Shown in pieces: positions 36,050 to 47,396 of a DNA stretch of 64,000 nt. Under the pieces are notes generated by a model that worked only from the letters and a program-made list of their open reading frames with translations, did no database searches and was not told the DNA's origin. Position 1 is the first letter of the stretch. Each line of letters opens with the position of its first letter. The stretch is from Isoetes taiwanensis (taxonomy: Eukaryota; Streptophyta; Lycopodiopsida; Isoetales; Isoetaceae): assembly GCA_021234155.1 (NCBI GenBank), contig JAJEKV010000026.1, positions 17,388,468 through 17,452,467 of the forward strand, read 5' to 3'. The position numbers and the translations under genes are program-made.

Positions 36050-36350
36050 CTTCCAAAGTCGGTTGTAGAAGCAAGACTAGAGAACAAAATCGAGACCTTC
36101 CAAGGTCGGTTTCAAAAGCAAGATCGGTTCTATAAGCAAGATCACAGAAGCAAGGTCAGCTCCAGAAGCAAGATCAGAGAAATAAGGTCGGATTTAGAAG
36201 CAAGATCAGAACACAAAACCCTCTGACCAACTCAAGTACAAATAATCAAATGAAACAGGATCGAAACCTTCCAAGGTCGGTTCCAGAAGTAAGATCAGAG
36301 AAGTCAAGGTTGGCTCCAGAAGCAAGATCAGAACACAACACCCTGAGAAA
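36050..36350. repeat. Irregular repeats of GGTCGGTTCCAGAAGCAAGATC
   Basis: AGAAGCAAGATCAGA and CCTTCCAAGGTCGGTT recur many times with unit lengths of about 25-35 bp. The larger pieces 36080-36230 and 36260-36350 are themselves similar. Confidence 0.75.
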
Positions 36351-36744
36351 AAAATCTTGTTAAGTTAGTTTTTTAGCACCATCCGACCAGCTGAAGCACA
36401 GAAGATCAAACGATGCCACCATCAAAGTCGACCAAAAACCATCTATACCTACACAGCATGAGATGGGTGCCAAAGGAGGCAGCTGAGCTGAAAATTTGTA
36501 TAGAATGAACCCATCCCAATTTTTCCTGGCTCTAGATTTTCTCATTCAATGCTTGCGGCCCATTCAAATTTGCATTCAATTCCGTCAATTGGGATCCCGC
36601 AGGGGAGAAGTTGGATACCGGAGGGGGGCTACAAGATGAAGGGAACACTGCATGCGGCGTTACATGCGGCATTCCTTGGCACAAATACCAAGATGCTCAA
36701 AAAATAAAAAAGAAGATAAGCAAATTTATAAGGTATTTATAACA

Positions 36745-36871
36745 AACAAGGTGCTGCGCACGGAGGGTTGCCCTCCATGGCTGGAGGGTGAAGTGGCTTA
36801 AATCATTGTTCAAAGTCATGTTTTGACAATCAATTAAGATTGTTATACTTCTAGACAATAGAATACTTGAT
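36745..36871 (-). repeat. Inverted repeat, right copy (partner at 30688-30813)
   Basis: Reverse complement of the left copy with about 90% match by eye. No terminal duplication is evident. Confidence 0.85.
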
Positions 36872-37197
36872 ACCATGACTTTATGGGAATTGGCCTGAAG
36901 AAATCTTGGTGCTCAGCATGGAAGAAGTATTGCAGAAGCATAAGAACAAGTGTGATAGAGCAGAGAATGGAAATACATGTTTTGTTAGCATAGAAATGAG
37001 AGAACTCCTTGAAGACCTTTGATCGGTTTTTTGTCACGGATAGCTTCAAACATCGTAGGAGCAGGTTTTGTAGAGGAATGAAACATTGATGCATAGCCTA
37101 ACTCCAAACCTCGCAAGAAAAAGTGAAACTCAATGTTCGCAAACTCAAAGTGCAAGATGAATGCAACACACATACCAAAACCCCCAGGTAAACATAT

Positions 37198-38023
37198 CAA
37201 AGACACGAATATACCATGGATATGCCCGTGGCTATAACATGAGTGCGTCCGATATATACAGCGCTCCCCGTGTAACTACATTATGTTGCGTGGCAAGGGG
37301 CGAGCACCCTGTGTTCACCGGCCATACATCTAGGGTGCCCATGCCCTGGTCAGTGGTTCTACGATAGGTTAGATGGGTGGGACCCTAAACCCCCTTGACT
37401 TTGACCATGCTAGGTATAGGCCCTTGCATGCATAAATTGATAAATGGAAGTTGGAAGGACTGGAGAGGTATTCTGGTTTCCTATATACAAAATACATGTG
37501 ATCTACGTGGTTTGTCTCGCCCCTCAAGGTAATTCACATCTCATTTTGCCAAGTGCTCCGGGCGCTCTCAAGGACACAAACAAATTCATTATTTGGACAC
37601 ATTTTGAAAGATGGTGGAGCTAAAAAATAAGGCTGGCCCGTTATGGCATGGCATCATCCCGCATTATTCAGTTTAATAAGGTGAAGTCTATAATCTATGC
37701 TTACAACATGAATTTTTCTTTTTCTTTTTCTGACTAGGTCCTCAATAGCAGATTAACAGGATTTTTGAAAATTTAAGTCGAATTTATGGAGAACAAGGAC
37801 TGCAAGAATTACTTGAAGCTGCAGAAGCTTTGGATGGGCAAGGAAATTGTATTACCAGAAATAATGCTTATTGTCTTCTGCAAGCTTATGAGAACACAAA
37901 AAATCTCAACTCTACCAGGCGAGTTCAATTTCTTATCACTCCTATAGAACTCTGTTCGATTGCAGTATTGGGTGACCATCTCATTAGCTTGTTTTCATAT
38001 CATGGGCATTTGGTTGAATCAAC
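37198..38023 (+). repeat. Left copy of a duplicated PPR locus (promoter side plus exon start)
   Basis: Closely matches 46839-47660. The homology starts at CAAAGACACG and continues through the upstream region into the first 88 codons of the PPR exon, where the Copia LTR cuts it off. Confidence 0.9.
37760..38023 (+). pseudogene. PPR gene fragment truncated by a Copia LTR
   Basis: After an acceptor (GATTAACAG) the frame reads IFENLSRIYGEQGLQELLEA and continues as in the intact copy at 47397, with a few substitutions. It is open up to FSYHGHLVEST, where TGTTAACGGAAT, the LTR start, replaces the coding sequence. The rest of the gene is not found on the far side of the element, so this is a truncated duplicate, not a simple insertion allele. 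Confidence 0.85.
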
Positions 38024-38420
38024 TGTTAACGGAATAGATTCCGTGAGTTATCCGCTGCCTCTATTTCAACGCACATTATTGCCACGTCATCCCCTAAGCC
38101 ACATAGGCGTGTCCACCTCATTGATCCATGATCAATAGTCATACCTTTTCCAAAAGCCATATCCTTTTCTATAAGACATGCCCTCATGACCTTTCACATG
38201 CCCTTTCACCTGCTTACATAAACTGTCTTATTTTCCATATTCAAACACATTCAACTCAAGCATTGCACAATTACGGGGGAGCCCTTCTAGTCTGCAACTG
38301 TCTCAAGACAGATATGTATTCTCATATTCATACATGAATATATGATTCCATAATCTATTCAATTATGTATGAATATATAAGGTTCTTGTTTTTTTGAAAT
38401 ATGCATCATATTTAATTTCA
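38024..38420 (+). repeat. Copia 5' LTR, 397 bp
   Basis: TGTTAACGG...TTTAATTTCA. It has the same length as the 3' LTR at 44894-45290, with roughly 15 differences by eye (about 96% identity), so the insertion is not very recent. A small palindrome, CGGAATAGATTCCG, lies near the start. Confidence 0.95.
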
Positions 38421-38432
38421 TGGTATCAGAGC
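38421..38432 (+). promoter_or_regulatory. Copia primer-binding site
   Basis: TGGTATCAGAGC follows the LTR directly, matching initiator tRNA-Met. Confidence 0.9.
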
Positions 38433-38667
38433 TTGGTTTCTCACGATCCAAGCGATGGCCAAGAAATCAAGAATTCAACGTGCTATTTCTCGCATCAATA
38501 AGTTTAATCGCGATGTAGAGAATCAAGAATACGGAAGGCAATATTCAAAGTAAATCGAGATTAAGCACGAAGAAATAGCGTTTACCACGAAGAAGCGCAT
38601 TTTTGAGGGTGGCACGAAATTCTGAATTTTTTACCCCGATTGATTTTTTATAATCAAATCATAATTA

Positions 38668-41600
38668 TGGCGGCTACTTTAACCGAGACACATCGTCTCA
38701 TAGAGAGATTTGACGGCATCAGTTTCCATCACTGGAAACTTAAAATGAAGATGCTACTTCTATAAAAAGATTTATGGAGGATGGTTGATGGTTACAAGCG
38801 TGACCAACGCCCAAGAAGAGAAGGCCAAATGGGAGGCCCGAGATGGTAGAGCACTCGGCGCTATCATACTCAAATGAAGGACAATGTGGTGACTCATGTC
38901 AAGAGCCTAAAACGTCCAAAGAAGCTTGGGAACATCTAGTTGGTATGTATGAACCTCAAGATGCATGCACCAAACTTTTTCTAAGAAAACGATTTTATAA
39001 TAAAATCTCTCCAAATGGTGAAAATCAAAGCATGGCCGAATTCATCAAAGAATTCAAGAACTTTTGGAGCAACTCGTCGTAGTTAGCTCTCCAATTCAAG
39101 TTTCTGATGCAGTAATGACCCTTCTAGGAAGTTTTCCTCCTTCCTATGATACTTTTATACAATCTATAGGCGCTCAAGCAATGGGAGGCGCCAGAACAGC
39201 CGCAGCCGTCTCTAATATCATGTCACTGCAATCCACCATAGCCATGCTTCTTCAAGAAGAAACTAGAAGAAAGTCATTGAACACTTCTAGTGATGGGGTT
39301 GTTGCTTTATACTCAAGCAACAAGCGGTCAAACTCTGGAGGCAAGCCCAAGTTTCGACCCAATTCACGATCCAGTTTGTCCTTCAATCATCAATCCTTCA
39401 ACAAGGATGATGCAAGCAAAGGCTTCAACAAGAAGCCCATGAATCACAAATTATCATGCAGTTATTGCGGCAAACCAAACCATTATGCCAAAGATTGTTA
39501 CACTCGACTTGCAAAAGAGCGTAACAAGGCCAACGTGATCATCAATGATCATCAAGAAAGGTTATGTGTCTCACAAGTTTCATGTTCTTCTGTGACTAAC
39601 CATTCTAGCGGTTGGCTTTTAGATTCAGCATGTACTGCTCATATGACTCCACAACGTGATTCTTTCATCACATATCAAAAGATGCCACCTGGGCAGACTG
39701 TTCTCTTAGGAGATGATAGTCCCCTTAGTATCGAAGGACAAGGCAAAGTTTCGTGCAAATGCCTGATGGATCGATCAAAACAATACATGATGTATTACAT
39801 GTACCCCGCTTGACCAAGAACTTGCTCTCAGTTAGCAAGATTTATGATGTTGGCTTAAAAGTCCAATTTGGCATCAATGAGTGCCAACTTCAAGATTCTC
39901 ATGGATACAAACTTGCTCAAGGCGTACGGGAATAGATTCCCGCTTTCTAATGTGTCTCAACACTCTGTCAATGCAGTAACCACCACTCCCAACGATGTTT
40001 ATCAATGGCACTTACGATTGGGAACATGCTGGACTGCATGCCTTGAAGCAACTCCACTCCAAGAAGATGGTTCGAGATTTCAATATTCAGCCAAATACCA
40101 AGTTTGCCAGTATGTGAAGCATGTTTAATTGGCAAGCATCATCGGTTACCTTTTCCCAAGGTCAGTCATTCAAGAGCCGAGCATCCACTTGACTTGGTAC
40201 ACACTGACATTGGTGAGTCCGAAATACTTTCTGATAATGACTGTAAATATTTCATCACATTTATTGATGATTACTCTAGATACACCACTGTGTATTTTCT
40301 TAAAAAGAAATCTGCAGCTTTAGAAGCTTTCAAAGAATACAAAACTCTAGCTAAGAACCAACTTGGAAGAACCATCAAATGTCTCAGATCTGACAATGGT
40401 GGTGAATATATCTCCAAGACATTCACAAGTTTCTGTGCACAACATGGAATTGACAGAAATTTGACGGCCCCATACTCTCCTCAACAAAATGGTGTAGCCG
40501 AGAGAAAGAATCGCACTCTTGCTGAAAGTGCACGAAGTATATTGCATTTGAGTCAACTTCCTCATTATTTTTGGGCCGAAGCTCTAGCAACAACTACCTA
40601 TATTCAAAATCGATTGCCCACACAAGCCTTGCAAGATCAAACTCCATATGAAGCTTGGATTGGTAAGCAACCAACATTATCCCATCTAAAAGTGTTTGGT
40701 TGTATTGGATATGTGCATGTACCTAAACAAAAATGAAGAAAATGGGAGGACCATAGTATCAAGTGTATCCTTGTTGGCTACAGTATGTCTGCCAAGGCAT
40801 ATCGTATGTACAACCCCCTTATCAAGAAGGTTTTCATCTCCCGAGACGTTACATTTGTTGAAGATACCTTTTGGAATCTGAAAGATGTATCTACTACATC
40901 ATGGTGCCAAGGCACTTGGCAAGTCCTCTATCCTCCCATATCTCCTCTCACTCAGGATGATAACATGCCACCCAATACTCCAATTATACAAGCACAATAA
41001 CAATCTTCTGTCATAGTGCCAGAGGAAGCCCCAGTAAACATCAACACTGAAGATCTTGCTCCCAAACTTATGCAAGATGAAGATGTTCAAGATGCCCAAC
41101 CAATCACCTCGAGTGAGGAAGCCACTGATCATGTGCAACAATTTATGGATAGCCCACTTCCTCTAGTGGCATCCCCAAGTACAAGTCAATATGGTCGAAA
41201 ACGTACTCCATCTTTGAAGGCTTTAGAGTCTTCCATGCAAACACTAAAGAAGCATTTTGCTATGCCCATAGTTGATGGTCCATTGACTCTTAAAGATGCT
41301 TTATCAGATCCAAATTCCAAAGAATGGCATGATGCTATGACTTCTGAATATGACTCTCTCATGAAGAATCAAACATGGACCTTGTAACCACTCCCACCAG
41401 GGCGTAAAGCAATTGGTTGTAAGTGGCTCTTTAAACGCAAATATAAACCTGATGGATCCATTGATCGTTATAAAGCAAGATTAGTAGCAAAAGGATATTC
41501 TCAAATTGAAGGGATCGATTATCTTGATACCTTCTCTCCTGTTGTCAAACTGACATCCATCAGAACTCTCCTCATACTTGCTGCTTCTCAAGATATGCAT

Positions 41601-44600
41601 ATCCATCAATTGGATGATAAGACTGCATTTCTAAATGGTAACTTGGAATAAGATATCTTCATGAAACAACCCGAAGGTTATGTTCAACCTGCACAAGAGA
41701 CTTTAGTATGCAAGTTACATAAGTCTTTATATGGCCTCAAGCAGTCTCCACGTGCATGGTATCAACGGATTGACACCTTTCTCAAGTCACATAGCTATGA
41801 GCAAGGGGGAGCAGACAGTAATATCTACATCAAGAAGAGAAACTTTCATATTTTGCTCCTAGCTCCGTATATGGATGATGCCATATTAATAAGCAACAAC
41901 TTGCATTTTCTGAGCGAGTGTAAACAAATTCTTGCGAAAGAATTTCAAATGACTGATTATGGTGAAATTGCATACTTGGTCCTATTATTACCAGAATTAA
42001 AAAGAAACTTGGTATGTATTCTTCATTTCTATCTTTGGCTGGGAGGGTGCAGATTGCTAATGCAGTCATCAGTAGTACTCATGTGTACTTTTCATCAGTA
42101 ATAGTGGGTGATAAAGCATCATATAGTAAAATTGAGTCAGCTATTAGAAGCTTTATCTGGCAGGGGGTACATAAGGTTGCTTGGGGAGACCTCATAAAAC
42201 CAAGGAAAGAAGGAGGACTTGGCTGTAAGGATCTGTTCACTCAGGCCCAGGCTCTGGCTGCCAAGATGATATGGAGAGCCATCTATAATTCCTCCCCATC
42301 CCCTGCTATGAAACTGATCAGATTTTGGTTACAAGAATCATTCCCAATAGGTAGCCACAGTCTTAAACATGATCTCCCAGACTCAGCCTTTTTTCAGTTT
42401 AATCCATGTCCAAACACATCTATTGTGATGAGAAGATTGTTTGAGGCCTGGAATGAGGCAGCTCTTTGTTATAGACCTCCTGTTTTAGATGCTAATGCAA
42501 AGATATCAATTTTTTCTGGATTCCAGAGGTGCTGAATAGTGAAAATGAGTGCTTGGCTCTCAAACACCCACAAAAGTACATGCAATGGCATGAAGCTGGA
42601 ATTAGGAAGATTGAGGATTTGAGATCAGGGGAAAATACCTGGAGGAAATGGGAAGAAATAGCAATGGTTACCAAAGGTTCAATGTTGGACATGAAAATAT
42701 ACAGTCTCATTATGGATAAGATACAGGAATATGAAGAATTATATGATAGCTCCAATCAGTGGCACATAAAAGGGAAAGAGATCTACTCAGTGAAGATTAT
42801 TTATAAATATCTAGTGACACATAAACCTTCCAAGGCAACTCAGCTATGGAACTGTGGTGAAAAGAAGTTGGCTAAGGTCTGTGCTCGAGGTTGGAAAAAC
42901 TACACAGCTAACAAAGTAAAGACTTTCATTTGGTTAGTGCTACATCAAAGCCTCTCCACAAATTACAGGAGAGCCAAGTATGATACCTCTTGTTCAGAGA
43001 CATGTTTTTTTGTGTCCCAAAATTCTGGAGTTTTGGAGCTGGACAACACAGGTTAATAAAGGAGGTGCAGGGAGCTCCTGTATGTTAGAATTTCTAAATT
43101 CTGATAGCAGATTGCTCAATACAACGAGAGCCTTATGTTGCTGGGCAATATGGAAGCATAGGAACAGGGTTGCTATTGAAAACAAAGCACCAAATCTAAT
43201 TTGGTTAAAACAGGTCTTCCTAAGCTCTCTAATTGACTCTGCAATAGCACACAAAGCAGCAAAGGGGAAAGGTTATGACAAAGACTGGCATGCCATTGGC
43301 AAATTCCAGGGGATATATGATTTCTTTATTCTGAACCTAACCATTTCTGATGTTGTGTTGCATAGGTGCAGTCAGGAGACTCAATAGAGTTGGTGCTGCA
43401 GACAGGGAGATGGGAGTTGCATATGACTCGGATGATGAATTCTCCAGACTATCTTGGGGTGAGCAAGAAGACATGTTAAGTCAGCTGAAACAGGAGATGA
43501 TACATGCCTCAGTTATCAAAAAGGTACTCAACAGACCTGAGGCTTGGAGACACAACAATTTTAGGCAGTACTTCATGAATCTTTACCATAAATGGGAGCA
43601 GAAAAGAGAAGCTCATGTGCTGGTACTGCTGGACTTTACAAACTATAGACCCGACAAACTCGATCTGCTACTGAATATTTTGGGCAGAAGGACAGATCTT
43701 ACTATGCAAGATCTGATTAATGCTCAGTAAGCATATAGGCTCTAAACTATTAGTCCCAGTTTGATGCATTTCGATAATGTATGAGTTTCAGAGACTATGA
43801 CATATAGTCATGCTTCATTTTGTAAGAAGCATGCAAATGAACTTATTGCTTATCTTTATTACGGTATGCCTCTCATGGTATACTACATGATGTATTTTTG
43901 AGTTATGAATATTAAACCTCACCTTGCCTTCAAAAAAAAAAAAAAAAAAAAAAAAAATTGCATACTGCTTAGGAATCCAAGTCCTAAGAAATCGAAAAAA
44001 GAAGACAATTCATCTCAGTCAACAAAAATATATTGAAGACCTCTTGAAGAAATTTGAGATGGGTAAGAGTAAGCCAATAAGTACAATGGATATCCAAAAA
44101 TATGTGTCCACAAAACTCTCAAGAAGAAGAGATCATGAAGAATACGCCCTATGCAAGTGCAGTAGGCAGTCTCATGTATGCTGCTATATGTACAAGACCT
44201 GACATTGCTCATGCAGTCAGTTTTGTGAGTCAATTCTTGAGTAATCCAGGACATATGCATTGGGCTGCAGTGAAGAGAATTCTTCGCTATCTTTCTGGAA
44301 CCCCTAACTTTGGACTTACACTACAAGGTGGTTCGCTCATACTTACAGGATATAGTGATGCTTCTTATGCAAGTGATGTTGAAATTATTGTTTTCAACTT
44401 GGAAAAAGCACCATCTCCTGGTGTAGTAAAAAGCAACCTACAATTTCCAAGCAATGTAGTGTGGTGTGTGGTCACATGTCCAGTTGGATGCTGCCTAGTG
44501 GCGTGACGTTAAAATACTATCTATCTATCTTATCAAGTGCTGAAGCAGAATATATAGCTATTTGCCAAGCAACAAAAGAAGCTATATGGCTGTGCAGATT

Positions 44601-44886
44601 ACTTGAAGACATCATGATACCTTCACAAGGACCAGTGTTAATCAAGACTGATAGCACAAGTTGCATCAGCATGGCAACACAACCAAGAATCAATGCTAGA
44701 TCAAAACATATTGAGATCCAGTACCACTTTGTACGAGAAAAGATTATTGAGAAGAAGATTCAACTTCAATATTGCCCCACTGAAGAGATGGTAGCAGATT
44801 TTCTTAAAAAACCTCTACCAACAGACAAATTTATTCTATGCAGACAAAGCCTCAACATAAAAGACAGTCCGACAGGCATCGGCTAA
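38668..44886 (+). pseudogene. Copia gag-pol (decayed, interrupted by a LINE)
   Basis: Gag begins at 38668 (RFDGISFHHWKLKMKMLLL) but has a stop at about 38764 and frameshifts. In order follow the zinc knuckle CSYCGKPNHYAKDC (about 39454), the protease motif WLLDSACTAHMT (39613), integrase with a D-D-E core (HTDIGES, SDNGGEY and SPQQNGVAERKNR; 40104-40736), reverse transcriptase ([29 protein letters not shown] and YMDD at 41870), and RNase H with SSAEAEYIA (44530). The order integrase before reverse transcriptase defines Copia. Stops at 41386 and 41648 and the LINE inside the reverse transcriptase end any activity. Confidence 0.9.
41977..43955 (+). mobile_element. 5'-truncated L1-type LINE inside the Copia element
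   Basis: It begins GPIITRIKKKLGMYSSFLSL, the C-terminal part of a LINE reverse transcriptase, and runs through SFIWQGVHKVAWGDLIKPRK and a further frame (42529-43387) to a last open frame (43350-43730) rich in charged residues that I cannot assign. A poly(A) of about 25 ends at 43957. AATTGCATACT at 41966-41976 and 43956-43966 is the target duplication; it is part of the Copia coding sequence (G-E-I-A-Y), which resumes directly after the tail. Three frame breaks show decay. Confidence 0.9.
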
Positions 44887-44893
44887 GGGGGAG
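44884..44893 (+). promoter_or_regulatory. Copia polypurine tract
   Basis: AAGGGGGAG abuts the 3' LTR and would prime plus-strand synthesis. Confidence 0.8.
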
Positions 44894-45290
44894 TGTTAAT
44901 GGAATAGATTCCGTGAGTTATCCGCTGCCTCTATTCTAACGCACATTATTGCCACGTTATCCCCTAAGCCACATAGGCGTGTCCACCTCATTGATCCATG
45001 ACCAATAGTCATACCTTTTCAAAAAGCCATATCCTTTCCCATAAGACATGCCCTCATGACCTTTCACATGCCCTTTCACCTGCTTACATAAACTGTCTTA
45101 TTTTCCATATTCAAACACATTCAACTCAAGCATTGCACAATTACGGGGGAGCCCTTCCAGTCTGCAACTGTCTCAAGACAGATACGTATTCTCATATTCA
45201 TACATGAATATATGATTCCATAATCTATTCAATTATATATGAATATATAAGGTTTTTGTTTTTCTGCCATATGCATTATATTTAATTTCA
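44894..45290 (+). repeat. Copia 3' LTR, 397 bp
   Basis: Starts TGTTAATGG and ends TTTAATTTCA. Unlike a normal 3' end, it is followed by another primer-binding site rather than by host DNA. Confidence 0.95.
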
Positions 45291-45492
45291 TGGTATCAGT
45301 GCTTGGTTTCTCACGATCCAAGCGATGGCCAAGAAATCAAGAATCTAGCGTGCTATAAGCGAATCGCACGACGTAGAGAATCAAGAATACGGAAGGCAAT
45401 ATTCAAAGTAAATCAGAGATTAGCAGCACGAAGAAATGGCGTTTACCGCAGAAGAAGCGCATTTTTGAGGCTGACATAAATTCGCAAATTTA
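45291..45492 (+). repeat. Second Copia leader after the 3' LTR (tandem arrangement)
   Basis: TGGTATCAGTGC (primer-binding site with one change) and the following 190 bp match 38421-38630 (shared CTCACGATCCAAGCGATGG, GAATCAAGAATACGGAAGGC and GAAGCGCATTTTTGAGG). The leader stops before gag. Confidence 0.9.
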
Positions 45493-45808
45493 TAAATACG
45501 TATGAAAAATCTCCCTCAAAAATTATTGCAAATTTATAAGGTATTTATGACAAAAAGTATGTACAAAATATGAAATAAATGTGATCATAGGGTTACATAA
45601 ATTACACTAACCCTCACATACATTTACTTTAAGAACAACATAAGATAATCCATGTAAAAGCTGAATGCCAATTTGGAATTTTACCTAACAAGCAACTAAA
45701 TGTCTAGATAATAATGACAATCACACATGTTCAAATCAAAGCAATTGCTACAACAGAATAGTAAAAAAAAACGTAATTAGTCAAGATAACATAATTAAAA
45801 GTACCTTG

Positions 45809-46265
45809 TTAAGTAGAGAGTCCCATAATTTGATACAGATCTTCAGGCCACAAACACTCATGTATACATTGGTTTGTTGTGGAAACCTTGTATGATAGAC
45901 AAAGTAGACAGTAGGGATGTCCACAACATAGTAAAACCAGCAGTATAGGGTTGAGGCACTCATTGCAATTGCTACATGTATTCACACGACCAGAAGTTGA
46001 TGCCCTTGCTTCTGTTGCAAGTAGAGGAGTAGAATGCAAGGAAATTACATCGGATTTTTCTAAATATAATGTCATTTCCTTTATTCTCCTCTCACTAGCA
46101 TCATTTGGCTCCAATTTCCTGCTGATTTCATGGATGGCAGCCTCTAATCCATGCAATTCATTTGTCAAACTCTCAATTGGCATCTTTAAGCCATTTATTT
46201 CCTCAATAAAACAAGATTTTTCCTCTTCAAAGTGGGAGGCCAAGGCCATATGCAAAATCAGTTGG
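45809..46265 (-). CDS. Coiled-coil protein with C-terminal RING-like cysteine cluster (partial)
   Basis: On the minus strand about 150 codons are open. The first half is charged and helical (SHFEEEKSCFIEEI ... AIHEISRKLE ... RRIKEMTLYLEKSDV), fit for a coiled coil. The last 50 residues have C-x-x-C-x-x-C, then CCGHPYCLLC and two more cysteine/histidine positions (QCIHEC), resembling a C3HC4 RING, the E3 ubiquitin ligase module, though spacing is irregular. An upstream exon at 46303-46367 (ERNTLNRLVQSKDAQITF) joins in frame only through a 37-base intron, which is too short to trust. The 5' end is therefore unresolved and it may be a pseudogene. Confidence 0.5.
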
Positions 46266-46302
46266 CTACCCTGTCGAGGGTGAAGTCATCAATTTGTTTT
46301 AC

Positions 46303-46367
46303 CTGAATGTGATCTGTGCATCCTTGCTTTGCACAAGCCTATTCAAGGTATTTCTCTCCCCCTCTAA
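46303..46367 (-). CDS. Possible upstream coiled-coil exon
   Basis: Open, charged stretch between ATGCAAG and CAG|GTAAAA splice-like signals, in the same direction as the RING-like frame. A further upstream frame (QQMDAMKKLIEGRSMD, about 46440) is also helical. Gene structure is uncertain. Confidence 0.25.
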
Positions 46368-46750
46368 CTTGCATAAATCAGATTAATGTTTTCTTTTTCT
46401 CTTTCATATCCTTCGTTTTTCTCATCAAGGACGCAAAGATCCATCGATCTTCCTTCAATCAACTTCTTCATTGCATCCATCTGCTGCCCAAATCCGACCA
46501 GGGAAAATATACACGGAGTTTTTCTGATTTCATGCTGGTTCAAACTTTACCATGGTTGTTAAATAAGGGAAGAGGGCATTCATGTTAACTCAAAAAAGCC
46601 CTATGGGTTGTTACACTTAAGAAGGCACACTGGCTTGTAACAGTAATAGGGGCACAGTGGACAATTTCGCCGTGACTCGAAATAAAGAGCGGTTGCATGA
46701 CCATGGGAACTTACTGCCTTGCAACCCATCGCTGTAAATGTCAGACGTGG

Positions 46751-46840
46751 GCATGTTATAGCCAGCCTTAAATGGCAAAAAAATCGCCGAAGTCCAGTAA
46801 AACGCTGTTTATTTATTTTTTGGCGTGGCTATAACATGTC
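46751..46840. repeat. Inverted repeat with 14-bp arms
   Basis: GCATGTTATAGCCA and TGGCTATAACATGTC face each other over about 60 bases, and GTGGCTATAACATG recurs at 46870, inside the duplicated PPR upstream region. Confidence 0.7.
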
Positions 46841-47396
46841 AAAGACACGGATATACTATGGATATGCCCGTGGCTATAACATGACTGCGTCCGATATATA
46901 CAGCGCTCCCCGTGCAACTACATTAAGTTGCGTGGCAAGGAGCGAGCACCCTGTGTTCACGAGCCATATGTCTGGGGTGCCCAGGCCATGGTCAGTGGTA
47001 CCACGATAGGTTAGGTGGGTGGGACCCTAAACCCCCTTGACTTTGACCATGCTAGGTATAGGCCCTTGCAATGGAAGCTGGAAGGACTTGAAGAGGTATT
47101 CTGGCTTCCTATATACAAAATACATGTGATCTACGTGGTTTGTCTGGCCCTCAAGGTAATTCACATCTCATTTTGCCAAGTGCTCCAGGCCGCTCTGCGG
47201 ACACAAACAAATTCATTATTTGGACACATTTTGAAAGATGGCTATACATTTTAGTGGAGCTAAAAAATAAGGCTGGCCCGTTATGGCATGGCATCATCCC
47301 GCATTATTCAGTTTAATAAGGTGAACTCCATAATCTATGCTTACAACATGATTTTTTCCTTTTCTTTTTCTGACTACCTCAATAGCAGATTAGCAG

